NCBI RefSeq assembly: GCF_036227605.1
Contig: NZ_CP109487.1
Location: 2,852,001-2,916,000, forward strand
Direction: 5' to 3'
Length of the DNA: 64,000 nucleotides
DNA from: Streptomyces sp. NBC_01439
GTDB taxonomy: Bacteria > Actinomycetota > Actinomycetes > Streptomycetales > Streptomycetaceae
The first letter of the stretch is position 1. Each line of letters opens with the position of its first letter. Both the position numbers and the translations under genes were made by a program. Shown piece by piece: positions 16,478-24,622 of this stretch. The notes under the pieces were generated by a model that had not been told where the DNA came from, searched no databases, and saw nothing but the letters and a program-made list of their open reading frames with translations.

Positions 16478-16897
16478 TCAGTGCTCCTGTCCGAGCGGGC
16501 GGAGTTCGTACTTCGGGTTGAAGAGCACCCGACGGCCGTGGGTCATGGAGATGCGCCCCGAGGCGATCATGCGTCTGCCGGGCTCGATTCCCACGATCGA
16601 GCGACGCCCGAGCCAGACCACGTCCAGCGCGGCCGAGCCGTCGAAGAGCTCGGCCTCCAAGGCGGGAACGCCCGCGCGCGGCCGCAGGGTGACGGTGCGC
16701 AGGGTTCCGGTCACCTTGACTATCTGACGGTCGTGGCAGTCGCAGATCCGCGTGCACCCCGCGGCTTCTGCGTCCTCCTGCAGCTCCGCCGAATGCAGCT
16801 CCTCCTGGGAGGTGGACAGCCGCTCAATCATCCGGCGGAACCGGCCCGCAGGCCTGACCGGCTTCGCGGACTTCTCGGGACGCGGTTCAGCACTCAT
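16478..16897 (-). CDS. OB-fold nucleic-acid-binding domain protein
   Basis: 139 aa. The C-terminal ~85 residues form an OB fold of the tRNA-anticodon-binding type: VKVTGTLRTVTLRPRAGVPALEAELFDGSAALDVVWLGRR ... GRRMIASGRI. The N-terminal ~50 residues are helical and contain CTRICDCHDR, whose cysteines could bind metal. It lies 3 bp upstream of DUF3159 and 24 bp after kdpE, all on the minus strand. Role unknown; the fold suggests binding single-stranded nucleic acid. Confidence 0.85.
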   Translation of the reverse strand: MSAEPRPEKSAKPVRPAGRFRRMIERLSTSQEELHSAELQEDAEAAGCTRICDCHDRQIVKVTGTLRTVTLRPRAGVPALEAELFDGSAALDVVWLGRRSIVGIEPGRRMIASGRISMTHGRRVLFNPKYELRPLGQEH

Positions 16898-16921
16898 ACA
16901 GGAAGCGTACCGGCGCGCCCA

Positions 16922-17608
16922 CTACCGCTCGAAGCGGTATCCCATGCCCGGCTCGGTGATGAAGTGCCGCGGATGCGAGGGGTCCGCCTCCAGTTTGCGC
17001 CGGAGTTGGGCCATGTAGACCCGCAGGTAATTCGTCTCGGTGCCGTACGAGGGCCCCCAGACCTCCTGGAGCAGCTGCTTCTGGCTGACCAGCTTGCCGC
17101 GGTTGCGGACCAGGACCTCCAGCAGGTGCCACTCGGTGGGCGTCAGCCGTACGTCGCGGCCCCCGCGCACGGCCTTCTTGGCGGCCAGGTCCACCGTGAA
17201 GCCGTCCGTCTCCACGATCACCTCGTCCTCGACGGAGCCCGCGGACGGCTCGGCCCGGCGGACGGCGGCGCGCAGCCGCGCCAACAGCTCGTCCATGCCG
17301 AAGGGCTTGGTGACGTAGTCGTCGGCGCCCGCGTCCAGGGCCTCGACCTTCTCGTCGGAGCTGTGCCGGGCGGAGAGGACCAGGATCGGTACCCGGGTCC
17401 AGCCACGCAGGCCCTTGATCACCTCGACCCCGTCCATGTCGGGCAATCCGAGGTCGAGCACGACCACGTCGGGGTGGCGGGCGGCCGCGAGCTCCAGTGC
17501 GCTCGCGCCGTCGGCCGCGGCGTCGACCTCGTACCTGCGCGCCTTCAGGTTGATCACAAGCGCTCGGACGATCTGCGGCTCGTCTTCCACCACGAGCACC
17601 CGGGTCAT
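16922..17608 (-). CDS. kdpE: KdpE-like response regulator
   Basis: 228 aa. Receiver domain with acidic pocket VVEDEPQ and phospho-acceptor Asp52 (VVVLDLGLPDMDG), then an OmpR-type winged helix (RDVRLTPTEWHLLEVLVRNRGKLVSQKQLLQEVWG ... NYLRVYMAQLRRKLE). The ATG overlaps the kdpD stop (ATGA), giving coupled translation. In the Kdp system the regulator activates kdpFABC when potassium is limiting, but no kdpFABC genes are in this window, so the target operon must lie elsewhere or be different. Confidence 0.93.
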   Translation of the reverse strand: MTRVLVVEDEPQIVRALVINLKARRYEVDAAADGASALELAAARHPDVVVLDLGLPDMDGVEVIKGLRGWTRVPILVLSARHSSDEKVEALDAGADDYVTKPFGMDELLARLRAAVRRAEPSAGSVEDEVIVETDGFTVDLAAKKAVRGGRDVRLTPTEWHLLEVLVRNRGKLVSQKQLLQEVWGPSYGTETNYLRVYMAQLRRKLEADPSHPRHFITEPGMGYRFER

Positions 17609-20301
17609 TGAGGTCCTGCCTTCTGTCGCGTCAACCGATCACGGTCGTGATCAAGTTCGTTCTGTTCGTTCTGTTCCATGGGGTCCGCCGTCGCACCCGC
17701 CCCGGCGTAGGCGTCGGCGTAGGCGTCGGCGTCGGCGTCGGCATCCTCGCCCGCGCCCGCGCCCACCGTGGCACGCTCCGGTGCCCGGCCGCCGCCCACC
17801 GCGCGCAATGTGAGCACCATGGTCAGCCCGCCCCCGGGAGTGTCCTCGGCCGACAGGGTCCCGTCCATGGCTTCGGCGAAGCCGCGGGCGACGGCGAGCC
17901 CGAGGCCCACGCCGGCCCCGCGCGGGGCGTCCCCGTACCTCTGGAAGGGGGCGAAGATCCGGTCCTTGGCCTCGTCGGGCACGCCCCGCCCGCGGTCGAC
18001 GACGCGGACCTCGACCCGGTCGCCGAGGCAGCTGGCCGCCACCAGGACGGGCTCCCCCGCCGGGCTGTACTTGACGGCGTTCTCCACCACGTTGGCCACG
18101 GTCCGCTCCAGCAGCCCCGGGTCCACCGCCACCATCGGCAGTACCTCGGGCACGTCCAGCAGCACGCTGTCCTCCGGTACGCCGCCCAGCGCCATCGGGA
18201 CCACCTCGTCGAGGTCGATCTCGCGGATCAGCGGGGTGACGGTGCCGGTCTGCAGCCGGGACATGTCGAGCAGGTTGCCGACCAGGTGGTCGAGGCGGTC
18301 AGCACCGTCCTCGATGCCTTCGAGGAGCTCGGCCCGGTCCTCCTCGCTCCACTCCACGTCAGCGGAGCGCAGGGAGCTCACGGAGGCCTTGATGGAGGCC
18401 AGCGGCGTACGGAGGTCATGGCTGACGGCGGCCAGCAGCGCGGTGCGGATCCGGTTGCCCTCGGCCATCCGGCGCGCCTCCTCGGCCTCGCCGACCAGCC
18501 GCTGGCGGTCCAGGACCACGGCGGCCTGCGCTGCGAAGGCACCGAGCACCCTGCGGTCCTCGGCGGGCAGCACCCGGCCGGACAGGGCCAGTGCCATGTG
18601 GTCCCCGATGGGCATGTCCACGTCGGCGTCCTCGGGCCGGGCGACGGGGCCGGGGCCGACGCTGCCGGCCGGTTTCCAGGGCTCCACGTCGTTCGCCCGC
18701 TCCAGCAGGGCCACGGACTCCATGGCGAAGGTCTCGCGCACCCGCTCCAGCAGCGCGTCCAGGGCGTCCTCGCCGCGCAGCACGCTGCCGGCGAGGAAGG
18801 AGAGGATCTCGGACTCGGCGCGCAGCCGGGCCGCCTGGTGGGTGCGGCGGGCGGCGAGGTCCACGACCGAGGCCACGGAGACGGCGACCCCGAAGAAGAC
18901 GGCGATGGCGACGATGTTCTTGGGGTCGGAGACCGTGAAGCGGTGCAGCGGCGGCGCGAAGAAGTAGTTCAGCAGCAGCGAGCCGAGGGCGGCGGAGGCC
19001 AGGGCCGGCCAAAGCCCGCCGAGCAGTGCGGCCGCCACCGTCAGCGACAGGAAGAGCAGCATGTCGTTGGCGAGGCCGAGGTCCGCGTCGACGTGCGTGA
19101 GCAGCAGGCACAGCGGTACTGGCAGGACCGTCCCCACCACCCAGCCGGCGATGATCCGGGGCCGCCCCAACCGGGCCGCCGAGGGCACCACGGGCAGGCC
19201 GCGCCCCTTGGCGACGTGCTCGTGCGTGACGATGTGCACGTCGAGGTCGGGCCCCGAGTCGCGGGCGACGCTCGCACCGACCCCGGGGCCGAAGACGTAC
19301 TGCCACGAACGGCGGCGGCTGGAGCCGAGCACGATCTGGGTGGCGTTGACCCCGCGGGCGAAGGCGAGCAGGGCGTCGGGGATGTTGTCGCCGATCACAT
19401 GGTGAAACGTTCCTCCCAGGTCTTCGACCAGGGTCCGCTGGACCGCGAGCTCCTTCGGCGAGGCGGCGGTCAGCCCGTCGCTGCGGGCGATGTAGACGGC
19501 CAGGATCTCGCTGCCCGAGCCCTTGGCGGCCATCCGCGAGGCGCGCCGGATCAGCGTGCGCCCCTCCGGCCCGCCGGTGAGCCCGACGACGATCCGCTCC
19601 CGCGCCTGCCACGTCGAGTGGATGTCGTGCTCGCCCCGGTACTGCTGGAGGTACTCGTCCGCCCGGTCGGCCACCCACAGCAGCGCCAGTTCGCGCAGTG
19701 CGGTGAGGTTGCCCGGCCGGAAGTAGTTCGACAGGGCCGCGTCGACCTTCTCAGGCTTGTATATGTTCCCGTGGGCCATCCGCCGGCGCAGGGCCTGCGG
19801 GGACATGTCGACCAGTTCGACCTGGTCGGCCCGGCGGACCACCTCGTCCGGCACGGTCTCCCGTTGCCGCACCCCGGTGATCGACTCGACCACGTCCCCG
19901 AGCGACTCCAGGTGCTGGATGTTCACGGTGGACACGACGTCGATGCCAGCCCGCAGCAGCTCCTCCACGTCCTGCCAGCGCTTGGCGTTGCGCGAGCCGG
20001 GCACGTTGGTGTGCGCAAGCTCGTCCACCAGCGCTATGGCGGGCCGGCGGGCGAGGAGCGCGTCCACGTCCATCTCGGTGAAGGCGGCGCCCCGGTAGCC
20101 GAGGGGCTTGCGCTCGACCTGTTCGAGGCCGTGGAGCATGACCTCCGTCCGCGGCCGGCCGTGGTGCTCGACGAAGCCGACGACGCAGTCCGCGCCCCGC
20201 TCCACCCGGCGATGGCCCTCGGAGAGCATCGCGTAGGTCTTGCCCACACCGGGTGCCGCGCCGAGGTAGATCCTGAGCTTGCCGCGTCCCATGCGCCCCA
20301 T
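17605..20301 (-). CDS. kdpD: KdpD-like potassium/turgor sensor histidine kinase
   Basis: 898 aa from ATG 20301 (GGAGG nine bases upstream; a second ATG at 20292 is possible). Order: KdpD domain with Walker A GAAPGVGKT, a universal-stress-protein domain (~250-370), four membrane segments (DUF4118), a GAF-like region, HisKA with SHDLRTPLASIKA and HATPase (NVVENAVKY, DRGRGVPDE, GVGLGLAVARG). The USP domain is the c-di-AMP receptor in Staphylococcus KdpD. The C-terminus carries a low-complexity tail DADADADAYADAYAGAGA not expected in the family. It overlaps kdpE by ATGA. Confidence 0.93.
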   Translation of the reverse strand: MGRMGRGKLRIYLGAAPGVGKTYAMLSEGHRRVERGADCVVGFVEHHGRPRTEVMLHGLEQVERKPLGYRGAAFTEMDVDALLARRPAIALVDELAHTNVPGSRNAKRWQDVEELLRAGIDVVSTVNIQHLESLGDVVESITGVRQRETVPDEVVRRADQVELVDMSPQALRRRMAHGNIYKPEKVDAALSNYFRPGNLTALRELALLWVADRADEYLQQYRGEHDIHSTWQARERIVVGLTGGPEGRTLIRRASRMAAKGSGSEILAVYIARSDGLTAASPKELAVQRTLVEDLGGTFHHVIGDNIPDALLAFARGVNATQIVLGSSRRRSWQYVFGPGVGASVARDSGPDLDVHIVTHEHVAKGRGLPVVPSAARLGRPRIIAGWVVGTVLPVPLCLLLTHVDADLGLANDMLLFLSLTVAAALLGGLWPALASAALGSLLLNYFFAPPLHRFTVSDPKNIVAIAVFFGVAVSVASVVDLAARRTHQAARLRAESEILSFLAGSVLRGEDALDALLERVRETFAMESVALLERANDVEPWKPAGSVGPGPVARPEDADVDMPIGDHMALALSGRVLPAEDRRVLGAFAAQAAVVLDRQRLVGEAEEARRMAEGNRIRTALLAAVSHDLRTPLASIKASVSSLRSADVEWSEEDRAELLEGIEDGADRLDHLVGNLLDMSRLQTGTVTPLIREIDLDEVVPMALGGVPEDSVLLDVPEVLPMVAVDPGLLERTVANVVENAVKYSPAGEPVLVAASCLGDRVEVRVVDRGRGVPDEAKDRIFAPFQRYGDAPRGAGVGLGLAVARGFAEAMDGTLSAEDTPGGGLTMVLTLRAVGGGRAPERATVGAGAGEDADADADAYADAYAGAGATADPMEQNEQNELDHDRDRLTRQKAGPQ

Positions 20302-20412
20302 TCTCCGGGACCTCCACGCCGCACACGCACCGATCGGCGCCCCGGCGCCGATCCCTGACGGATCCCTGACGCGGGGTGCGGGGCCCCCGACTTCCGGGGG
20401 TCGCGCGGACAA

Positions 20413-20452
20413 GCCGGTGGGCCCCGCTCCCGAAGGAGCGGGGCCCACCGGC
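20413..20452 (-). terminator. Terminator of the DUF3710 gene, upstream of kdpD
   Basis: Perfect 18-bp arms GCCGGTGGGCCCCGCTCC (20413-20430) and its complement (20435-20452) around a CGAA loop (UUCG-type on the minus strand), 55 bp past the DUF3710 stop. It separates that unit from kdpDE. Confidence 0.8.
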
Positions 20453-20506
20453 CGAAATGCACGACGAGCCCCCCTGTGCGCGGGGGCCGTCCGAGGTCGT
20501 CCGAGG

Positions 20507-21283
20507 TCAGCGGACCTCGGTGATCTCCGGGCCGCGTTCGAGCTGCCCCATGCCGCCGCCGAAGCGGGAGCCTTCCTGGTCGTCCGTCTGCACACCGTCC
20601 GGCACCATCTGGGCGTCGTTCGGCAGCTTCAGGACGATCGGGTCGCGCGGAGCCATCGGGCCGTCACCGCGGACGACGACGGTGTCCCGGAAGATCTGCT
20701 CCAGCACGCCCGCCGACTCGGGGCGCACCGCGCCCTGGCCGGAGATGACGCCGCGCAGGAACCAGCGCGGGCCGTCGACGCCGACGAAGCGGACCAGCTG
20801 GGCGCCGGTCTGCCCGTCCGGGAGCGGTACGGGCACCTGGGCGCGCAGCTCCCAGCCCAGCGAGCCCTGGGCCTCGTCGATGATGCCGCCCTGCTGGGTG
20901 ATGCCCGCGGCGATCTCCTCGCGGACCTCGCCCCAGATGCCCTCCTTCTTGGGCGCGGCGAAGGCCTGCAGCTGCACGGCACTGTCGCCCAGGACCACGG
21001 TCGCGGCCACGATCGCGTCCCCGGCGACCTCGACGCGCAGCTCCATGCCCTCGATGCCGGGTACGAGGATGCCGCCCAGGTCGACCCGGCCGTCGGCCGG
21101 GTTCCCGAGCACCTCGGAGACGTCCCAGGGGCCGTCGGGCCGCGGGGCCGGCGGCAGGTTCACCCGACGCGGGGCGGCGCTCTCCTGCTCGCCCGTGTCG
21201 TCCTGCTCGGCGACGCCGTCTACGACCTGCTCGGCCGCGCCGCCGTCATGGGCGGAGTCGTTCTTCTTGCGACGTCCGAACAC
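20507..21283 (-). CDS. DUF3710 family protein
   Basis: 258 aa. It starts with the typical MFGRRKK leader and an acidic linker, then the family core RVDLGGILVPGIEGMELRVEV ... VQLQAFAAPKKEGIWGEVREEI ... VRFVGVDGPRWFLRGVISG and the conserved PMAPRDPIVLKLP near the C-terminus. DUF3710 is an actinobacterial family without a known activity that is usually found beside dut, as here (1 base apart). No membrane segment. Confidence 0.9.
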   Translation of the reverse strand: MFGRRKKNDSAHDGGAAEQVVDGVAEQDDTGEQESAAPRRVNLPPAPRPDGPWDVSEVLGNPADGRVDLGGILVPGIEGMELRVEVAGDAIVAATVVLGDSAVQLQAFAAPKKEGIWGEVREEIAAGITQQGGIIDEAQGSLGWELRAQVPVPLPDGQTGAQLVRFVGVDGPRWFLRGVISGQGAVRPESAGVLEQIFRDTVVVRGDGPMAPRDPIVLKLPNDAQMVPDGVQTDDQEGSRFGGGMGQLERGPEITEVR

Positions 21284-21284
21284 G

Positions 21285-21830
21285 TCACTGTCCTTCCCGG
21301 TCGGTTACGACCGAAGCGTAGCCATTCCCACCCTGCTGACCAGCCCCGGATCCGGCCACGGCCGCATGCCCGCCGGTGGAGCCGAAGCCCCCCTCGGCCC
21401 GGGCCGAGCCGGGAAGTTCCGCCACCTCGTGGAAGCGCACCTTCTCGACCCGCTGGACAACCAGCTGGGCGATGCGGTCGAAACGCTCGAACCGGACGCT
21501 CTCGCGAGGGTCGAGATTGACCACGATCACCTTGATCTCCCCACGGTACCCGGCATCCACCGTCCCCGGGGCATTCACGAGCGCGAGCCCGCAGCGTGCG
21601 GCCAGGCCGGACCGCGGGTGCACGAACGCCGCGTACCCGTCGGGCAGGGCGATCGAGACGCCGGTGGGCAGTACGGCGCGCTCGCCGGGTTCCAGCTCGG
21701 CGGCCTCGGTGGTGACGAGGTCGCAGCCGGCGTCGCCGGGGTGCCCGTATGCCGGAATCGGCACCTCCGGGTCGACGCGACGGATCAGTACGTCGACCGG
21801 CCGGTGGGAATCGTGGTTGCTCTGGGACAT
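21285..21830 (-). CDS. dut: dUTP diphosphatase
   Basis: 181 aa trimeric dUTPase that hydrolyses dUTP to dUMP and PPi. All five motifs are present: HPGDAGCDL, PRSGLA, GTVDAGYRGEIKV, ERFDRIAQLVVQRV and the C-terminal EGGFGSTGG arm that closes over the active site. A glycine-rich tail of about 30 residues follows motif V and is longer than in many homologues. Its start overlaps the stop of the thioesterase gene by one base. Confidence 0.96.
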   Translation of the reverse strand: MSQSNHDSHRPVDVLIRRVDPEVPIPAYGHPGDAGCDLVTTEAAELEPGERAVLPTGVSIALPDGYAAFVHPRSGLAARCGLALVNAPGTVDAGYRGEIKVIVVNLDPRESVRFERFDRIAQLVVQRVEKVRFHEVAELPGSARAEGGFGSTGGHAAVAGSGAGQQGGNGYASVVTDREGQ

Positions 21831-22414
21831 CAGGGGTTCACCTCAAAGGCGCGTGCGCGCCTGACCTGGTCCGGGTCGGCCATCGCCGCCTGGATCTCCT
21901 CGGGCCGTCCGTTGTCGATGAAGTGGTCGACCTTCACCTCGATGAAGAGGGCGTCGGCACGAACGGCGACCGGGCCCTGCGGTCCGCCTATCCGACCCAC
22001 GGCCGTGCAGTAGATCTTCCGTCCGGCGACGGCGGTGACCTCGGCCTCCAGGTACAGCACGGTGTCCACCGGCACGGGCCGCACGAAGTCGGTCTCCAGC
22101 CGCCCCGTCACCGCGATGACGCGCAGCAGCCAGTTCAGGGAACCGAGCGTCTCGTCGAGCGCGGTGGCGAGCACCCCGCCGTGGGCGAGACCGGGTGCGC
22201 CCTGGTGCGCGGGCTTGACGGTGAACTCGGCGGTGACGCGCACGCCCTCGCCCGCACGGGCCTCCAGGTGGAGTCCGTGGGGTTGGCCCTCGCCGCAGCC
22301 GAAACAGTGCTCGTAGTGCGCACCGAGGAGGTCGCCGGGCGCGGGCGCCTCGGGGTGCCTGACCGGCGCGGCGGCGTCGGCCGGGGGCGTCAGCGCTGTG
22401 TTTCGTCCACTCAC
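21830..22414 (-). CDS. PaaI/4HBT-type hotdog thioesterase
   Basis: 194 aa from GTG 22414. A cysteine pair HYEHCFGCGEGQPHGLHL precedes the hotdog fold, which has the PaaI-like signature PGLAHGGVLATALDETLGS and the strand EVTAVAGRKIYCTAVGRI. Such enzymes hydrolyse acyl-CoA or other thioesters; the substrate is not evident. The stop overlaps the dut start (TGATG) and its 5' end faces the divergent DUF3093 gene 58 bp away, so one short region serves both promoters. Confidence 0.8.
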   Translation of the reverse strand: MSGRNTALTPPADAAAPVRHPEAPAPGDLLGAHYEHCFGCGEGQPHGLHLEARAGEGVRVTAEFTVKPAHQGAPGLAHGGVLATALDETLGSLNWLLRVIAVTGRLETDFVRPVPVDTVLYLEAEVTAVAGRKIYCTAVGRIGGPQGPVAVRADALFIEVKVDHFIDNGRPEEIQAAMADPDQVRRARAFEVNP

Positions 22415-22472
22415 AGCCGCAGACCTTACCCGCGCGGCTACCCACCGGTCGCCTCGTGGCAGGCTTGACCAC

Positions 22473-22937
22473 ATGCAGCTCTCCACCGCGCACCACGACG
22501 AACGTCTGACCGCCCCCCGTTCCTGGTGGGGCATCGCCGTACTGCTCGGCCTCGCGTGCGCACTGATGCTGCTGCCGCTGGGCACGATGCCGCTGCTGGC
22601 CGGTCTGGTCGGGGGCACCGCGCTGGCCGGGCTGGTGGTGAGCTCGTACGGCTCGGCGCGCGTGCGCGTGGTGGGCGGTGCGCTGGCGGCCGGCGACGCG
22701 CGGATCCCGGTGACGGCCCTGGGCGAGCCCGAGATCCTGGACGCCGAGGAGTCGCGCGCCTGGCGCACGTACAAGGCGGACACCCGCGCCTTCATGCTGA
22801 TGCGCAGCTACGTGCCGACCGCGGTCCGCATCGAGGTCACCGACCCGACCGACCCGACCCCGTACGTGTACGTCTCCACCCGTGAGCCGCAGGCCCTGGT
22901 GGCGGCCCTGCTCGCCGCCCGTACCCAGGCGGCCTGA
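22473..22937 (+). CDS. DUF3093 membrane protein
   Basis: 154 aa with two adjacent N-terminal membrane segments (WGIAVLLGLACALMLLPLG and LLAGLVGGTALAGLVVSSYG), then a soluble domain containing SYVPTAVRIEVTDPTDPTPYVYVSTREPQALVAAL. This is the DUF3093 family, found in actinobacteria beside dut/DUF3710. No clear Shine-Dalgarno precedes the ATG, so it may be leaderless. Function unknown. Confidence 0.85.
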   Translation: MQLSTAHHDERLTAPRSWWGIAVLLGLACALMLLPLGTMPLLAGLVGGTALAGLVVSSYGSARVRVVGGALAAGDARIPVTALGEPEILDAEESRAWRTYKADTRAFMLMRSYVPTAVRIEVTDPTDPTPYVYVSTREPQALVAALLAARTQAA

Positions 22938-22961
22938 CCGGCCGGTGGGGCCGGTGGTGCG

Positions 22962-22982
22962 GCCGGGGCGGACCGCCCCGGC
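22962..22982. terminator. Short G+C hairpin between convergent genes
   Basis: GCCGGGGCGG and CCGCCCCGGC flank a single base, so the real stem is about 8 bp. It lies between the convergent DUF3093 (ends 22937) and the minus-strand gene ending at 22991. Confidence 0.45.
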
Positions 22983-22990
22983 GGAGGGCC

Positions 22991-23932
22991 TCAGCCGTGC
23001 ACGGAGGGATCCGCGGCCTCCAGCGCGATCCTGGTGGCCTCGGGAAGGGGCCCTGCGGGCCGTTCCAGGGGCGGCAGGGAGCTCAGGGTGTCCCAGTCCA
23101 CGGCCCGCCGCCGCAGGTCACCACGGACCTTCTCGGCGAGTTTGCGGGTGTCCCGGCGGTTCATGACCGCGCCGACGGCGGCGCCCACCATGAACGGCAT
23201 GAGGTTCGGCAGGCTGCGGAACATCCGCTTCATGATCTGCTGGCGCAGTTCGCGCTTCATCTGCCCGCCGAGCGCCGCGTTCAGCGTGGTCGGCTTGGTC
23301 AGGTCGACCCCGCGCTCCTCCGTCCAGGCGGTCAGGTAGGCGAGGCTGCGCTCCGTGAGGCCGCCGTGCGGTCGCCGGCCGTAGACCTCGTGGAGTTCGG
23401 CGATGAGCTTGAGCTCGATGGCCGCGACCGCGGTGATCTCGGCCGCCAGTTCCGCCGGCATCGCGGGCGGCACGGGCAACATGGCCGCGGCGCCGATTCC
23501 CGCACCCACGGTCGAGGTGGCGGCGCAGGCGCCGGACACCAGCTTTTCGGCGAGCTGCTCGGGGCCGAGGCCCGGGAACTGCGCGCGCAGCGTCGCGAGG
23601 TCCCGAACCGGAACGCGCGGGGCGTTCTCGATGATCCGGTCGGTGACGTACTGGGTGGCGCCCTTGACGCCTTCGCCGCCCTTGCGCACGCCGTTCTTGA
23701 CGGCCTGGACGGCTTGCGTCCGACGAGCCCCGGAGCCGTGCCGGGACCCCTCGTCGGGATCGGTTTGCGACGGCACCGCCGGGGCGGTGTCGTACGGCCC
23801 GGCGATCGCCGCACTGGCGGAGCCGCCGGAAGCCCCAGGAGCCGTTTCCGGATCCATGGGTGCCACCTGCGTCTCCGCCGGATCACCAGATTTCCGGAAG
23901 CGGCGCTTCCGGAAGGGTGTGGAGCCAGCCAC
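22991..23932 (-). CDS. Hypothetical protein with glycine/alanine-rich amphipathic region
   Basis: 313 aa. The N-terminus is basic and repetitive (RKRRFRKS) followed by a disordered stretch. The central part has ACAATSTVGAGIGAAAMLPVPPAMPAELAAEITAVAAIELKLIAELHEVYG, which resembles the membrane-associated helices of EcsC-type proteins, and the C-terminal part has PNLMPFMVGAAVGAVMNRRDTRKLAEKVR. The gene is conserved-looking and follows DUF4193 by 12 bp on the same strand, so the two are probably co-transcribed. Function unknown; the EcsC resemblance is weak. Confidence 0.7.
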   Translation of the reverse strand: MAGSTPFRKRRFRKSGDPAETQVAPMDPETAPGASGGSASAAIAGPYDTAPAVPSQTDPDEGSRHGSGARRTQAVQAVKNGVRKGGEGVKGATQYVTDRIIENAPRVPVRDLATLRAQFPGLGPEQLAEKLVSGACAATSTVGAGIGAAAMLPVPPAMPAELAAEITAVAAIELKLIAELHEVYGRRPHGGLTERSLAYLTAWTEERGVDLTKPTTLNAALGGQMKRELRQQIMKRMFRSLPNLMPFMVGAAVGAVMNRRDTRKLAEKVRGDLRRRAVDWDTLSSLPPLERPAGPLPEATRIALEAADPSVHG

Positions 23933-23944
23933 GACCGACGCCTA

Positions 23945-24241
23945 TCAGTCGCAGTCGCGACAGATCGGCTGGCCGTTCTTCTCACGTGCCAACTGGCTGC
24001 GGTGGTGCACCAGGAAGCAGCTCATGCAGGTGAACTCATCGGCCTGCTTGGGCAGGACCCGGACGGCCAGCTCCTCGTTGGAGAGGTCCGCACCGGGAAG
24101 CTCCATGCTCTCGACAGAGTCGAATTCGTCCATGTCCGCGGACGAAGTCGACTTCTCGTTGCGCCGGGCCTTCAGCTCTTCGATGCTGTCGTTGTCGACG
24201 TCATCGTCGGTCTTGCGCGGGGTGTCGTAGTCCGTTGCCAT
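23945..24241 (-). CDS. DUF4193 small zinc-ribbon-like protein
   Basis: 98 aa, acidic N-terminal half, then a C-terminal CMSC ... CRDC pair that would make a zinc ribbon (TCMSCFLVHHRSQLAREKNGQPICRDCD). This is the DUF4193 family, conserved in actinobacteria and related to RNA-polymerase-binding or RbpA-like small proteins only by size and charge; no function is proven. The start is well defined (MATDYDTPR) with GGGGGAGAG upstream. Confidence 0.88.
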   Translation of the reverse strand: MATDYDTPRKTDDDVDNDSIEELKARRNEKSTSSADMDEFDSVESMELPGADLSNEELAVRVLPKQADEFTCMSCFLVHHRSQLAREKNGQPICRDCD

Positions 24242-24622
24242 TGTTCGCTCTCCCCCTCTGGGTGTTAGCGGTGTCTCAGCGCACGTAACGCACGAGAGGC
24301 CGGACTTGTGCCCGACCTGAGGCGGAGATTTTGCCTCACATCAAGGTCTGTTACTCAATCGACACCCAGCCGCCCGCCCGAAGGACGATTGGCTGGGATG
24401 ACGAGCGGGACCGTACACGGTCCGGGGGCCGTCTTGCACAAACGCCACCCCGTGTATTTCCCGCCATCCGAGGGGCCGGAAACCCGGACTTCCCGGGCTT
24501 TCCGGCCGCGGCGGGGTCACTGAACGCACATGGACAGACACCGGCCACTGTGATCGATCACACAGGACCGATTGTTTTCACAGGGCAGGTATTCAGCCAA
24601 AAGCGAACACGGGGTCGGGGTC
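24242..24622. other. Intergenic region between cutS and DUF4193
   Basis: 380 bp with no gene. It holds the promoter and leader of DUF4193 at its left end and a perfect palindrome at 24549-24562 (listed separately). GGACCGT..ACGGTCC at about 24407-24422 is a second, shorter inverted repeat. No convincing cutS terminator hairpin is visible. Confidence 0.5.
24549..24562. promoter_or_regulatory. Perfect 14-bp palindrome, Crp-like half-sites
   Basis: TGTGATCGATCACA is a perfect palindrome. It contains GTG-N6-CAC, the core described for Streptomyces Crp sites. It lies 60 bp past the cutS stop and ~310 bp before the DUF4193 start, so the controlled gene is unclear. Confidence 0.4.
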
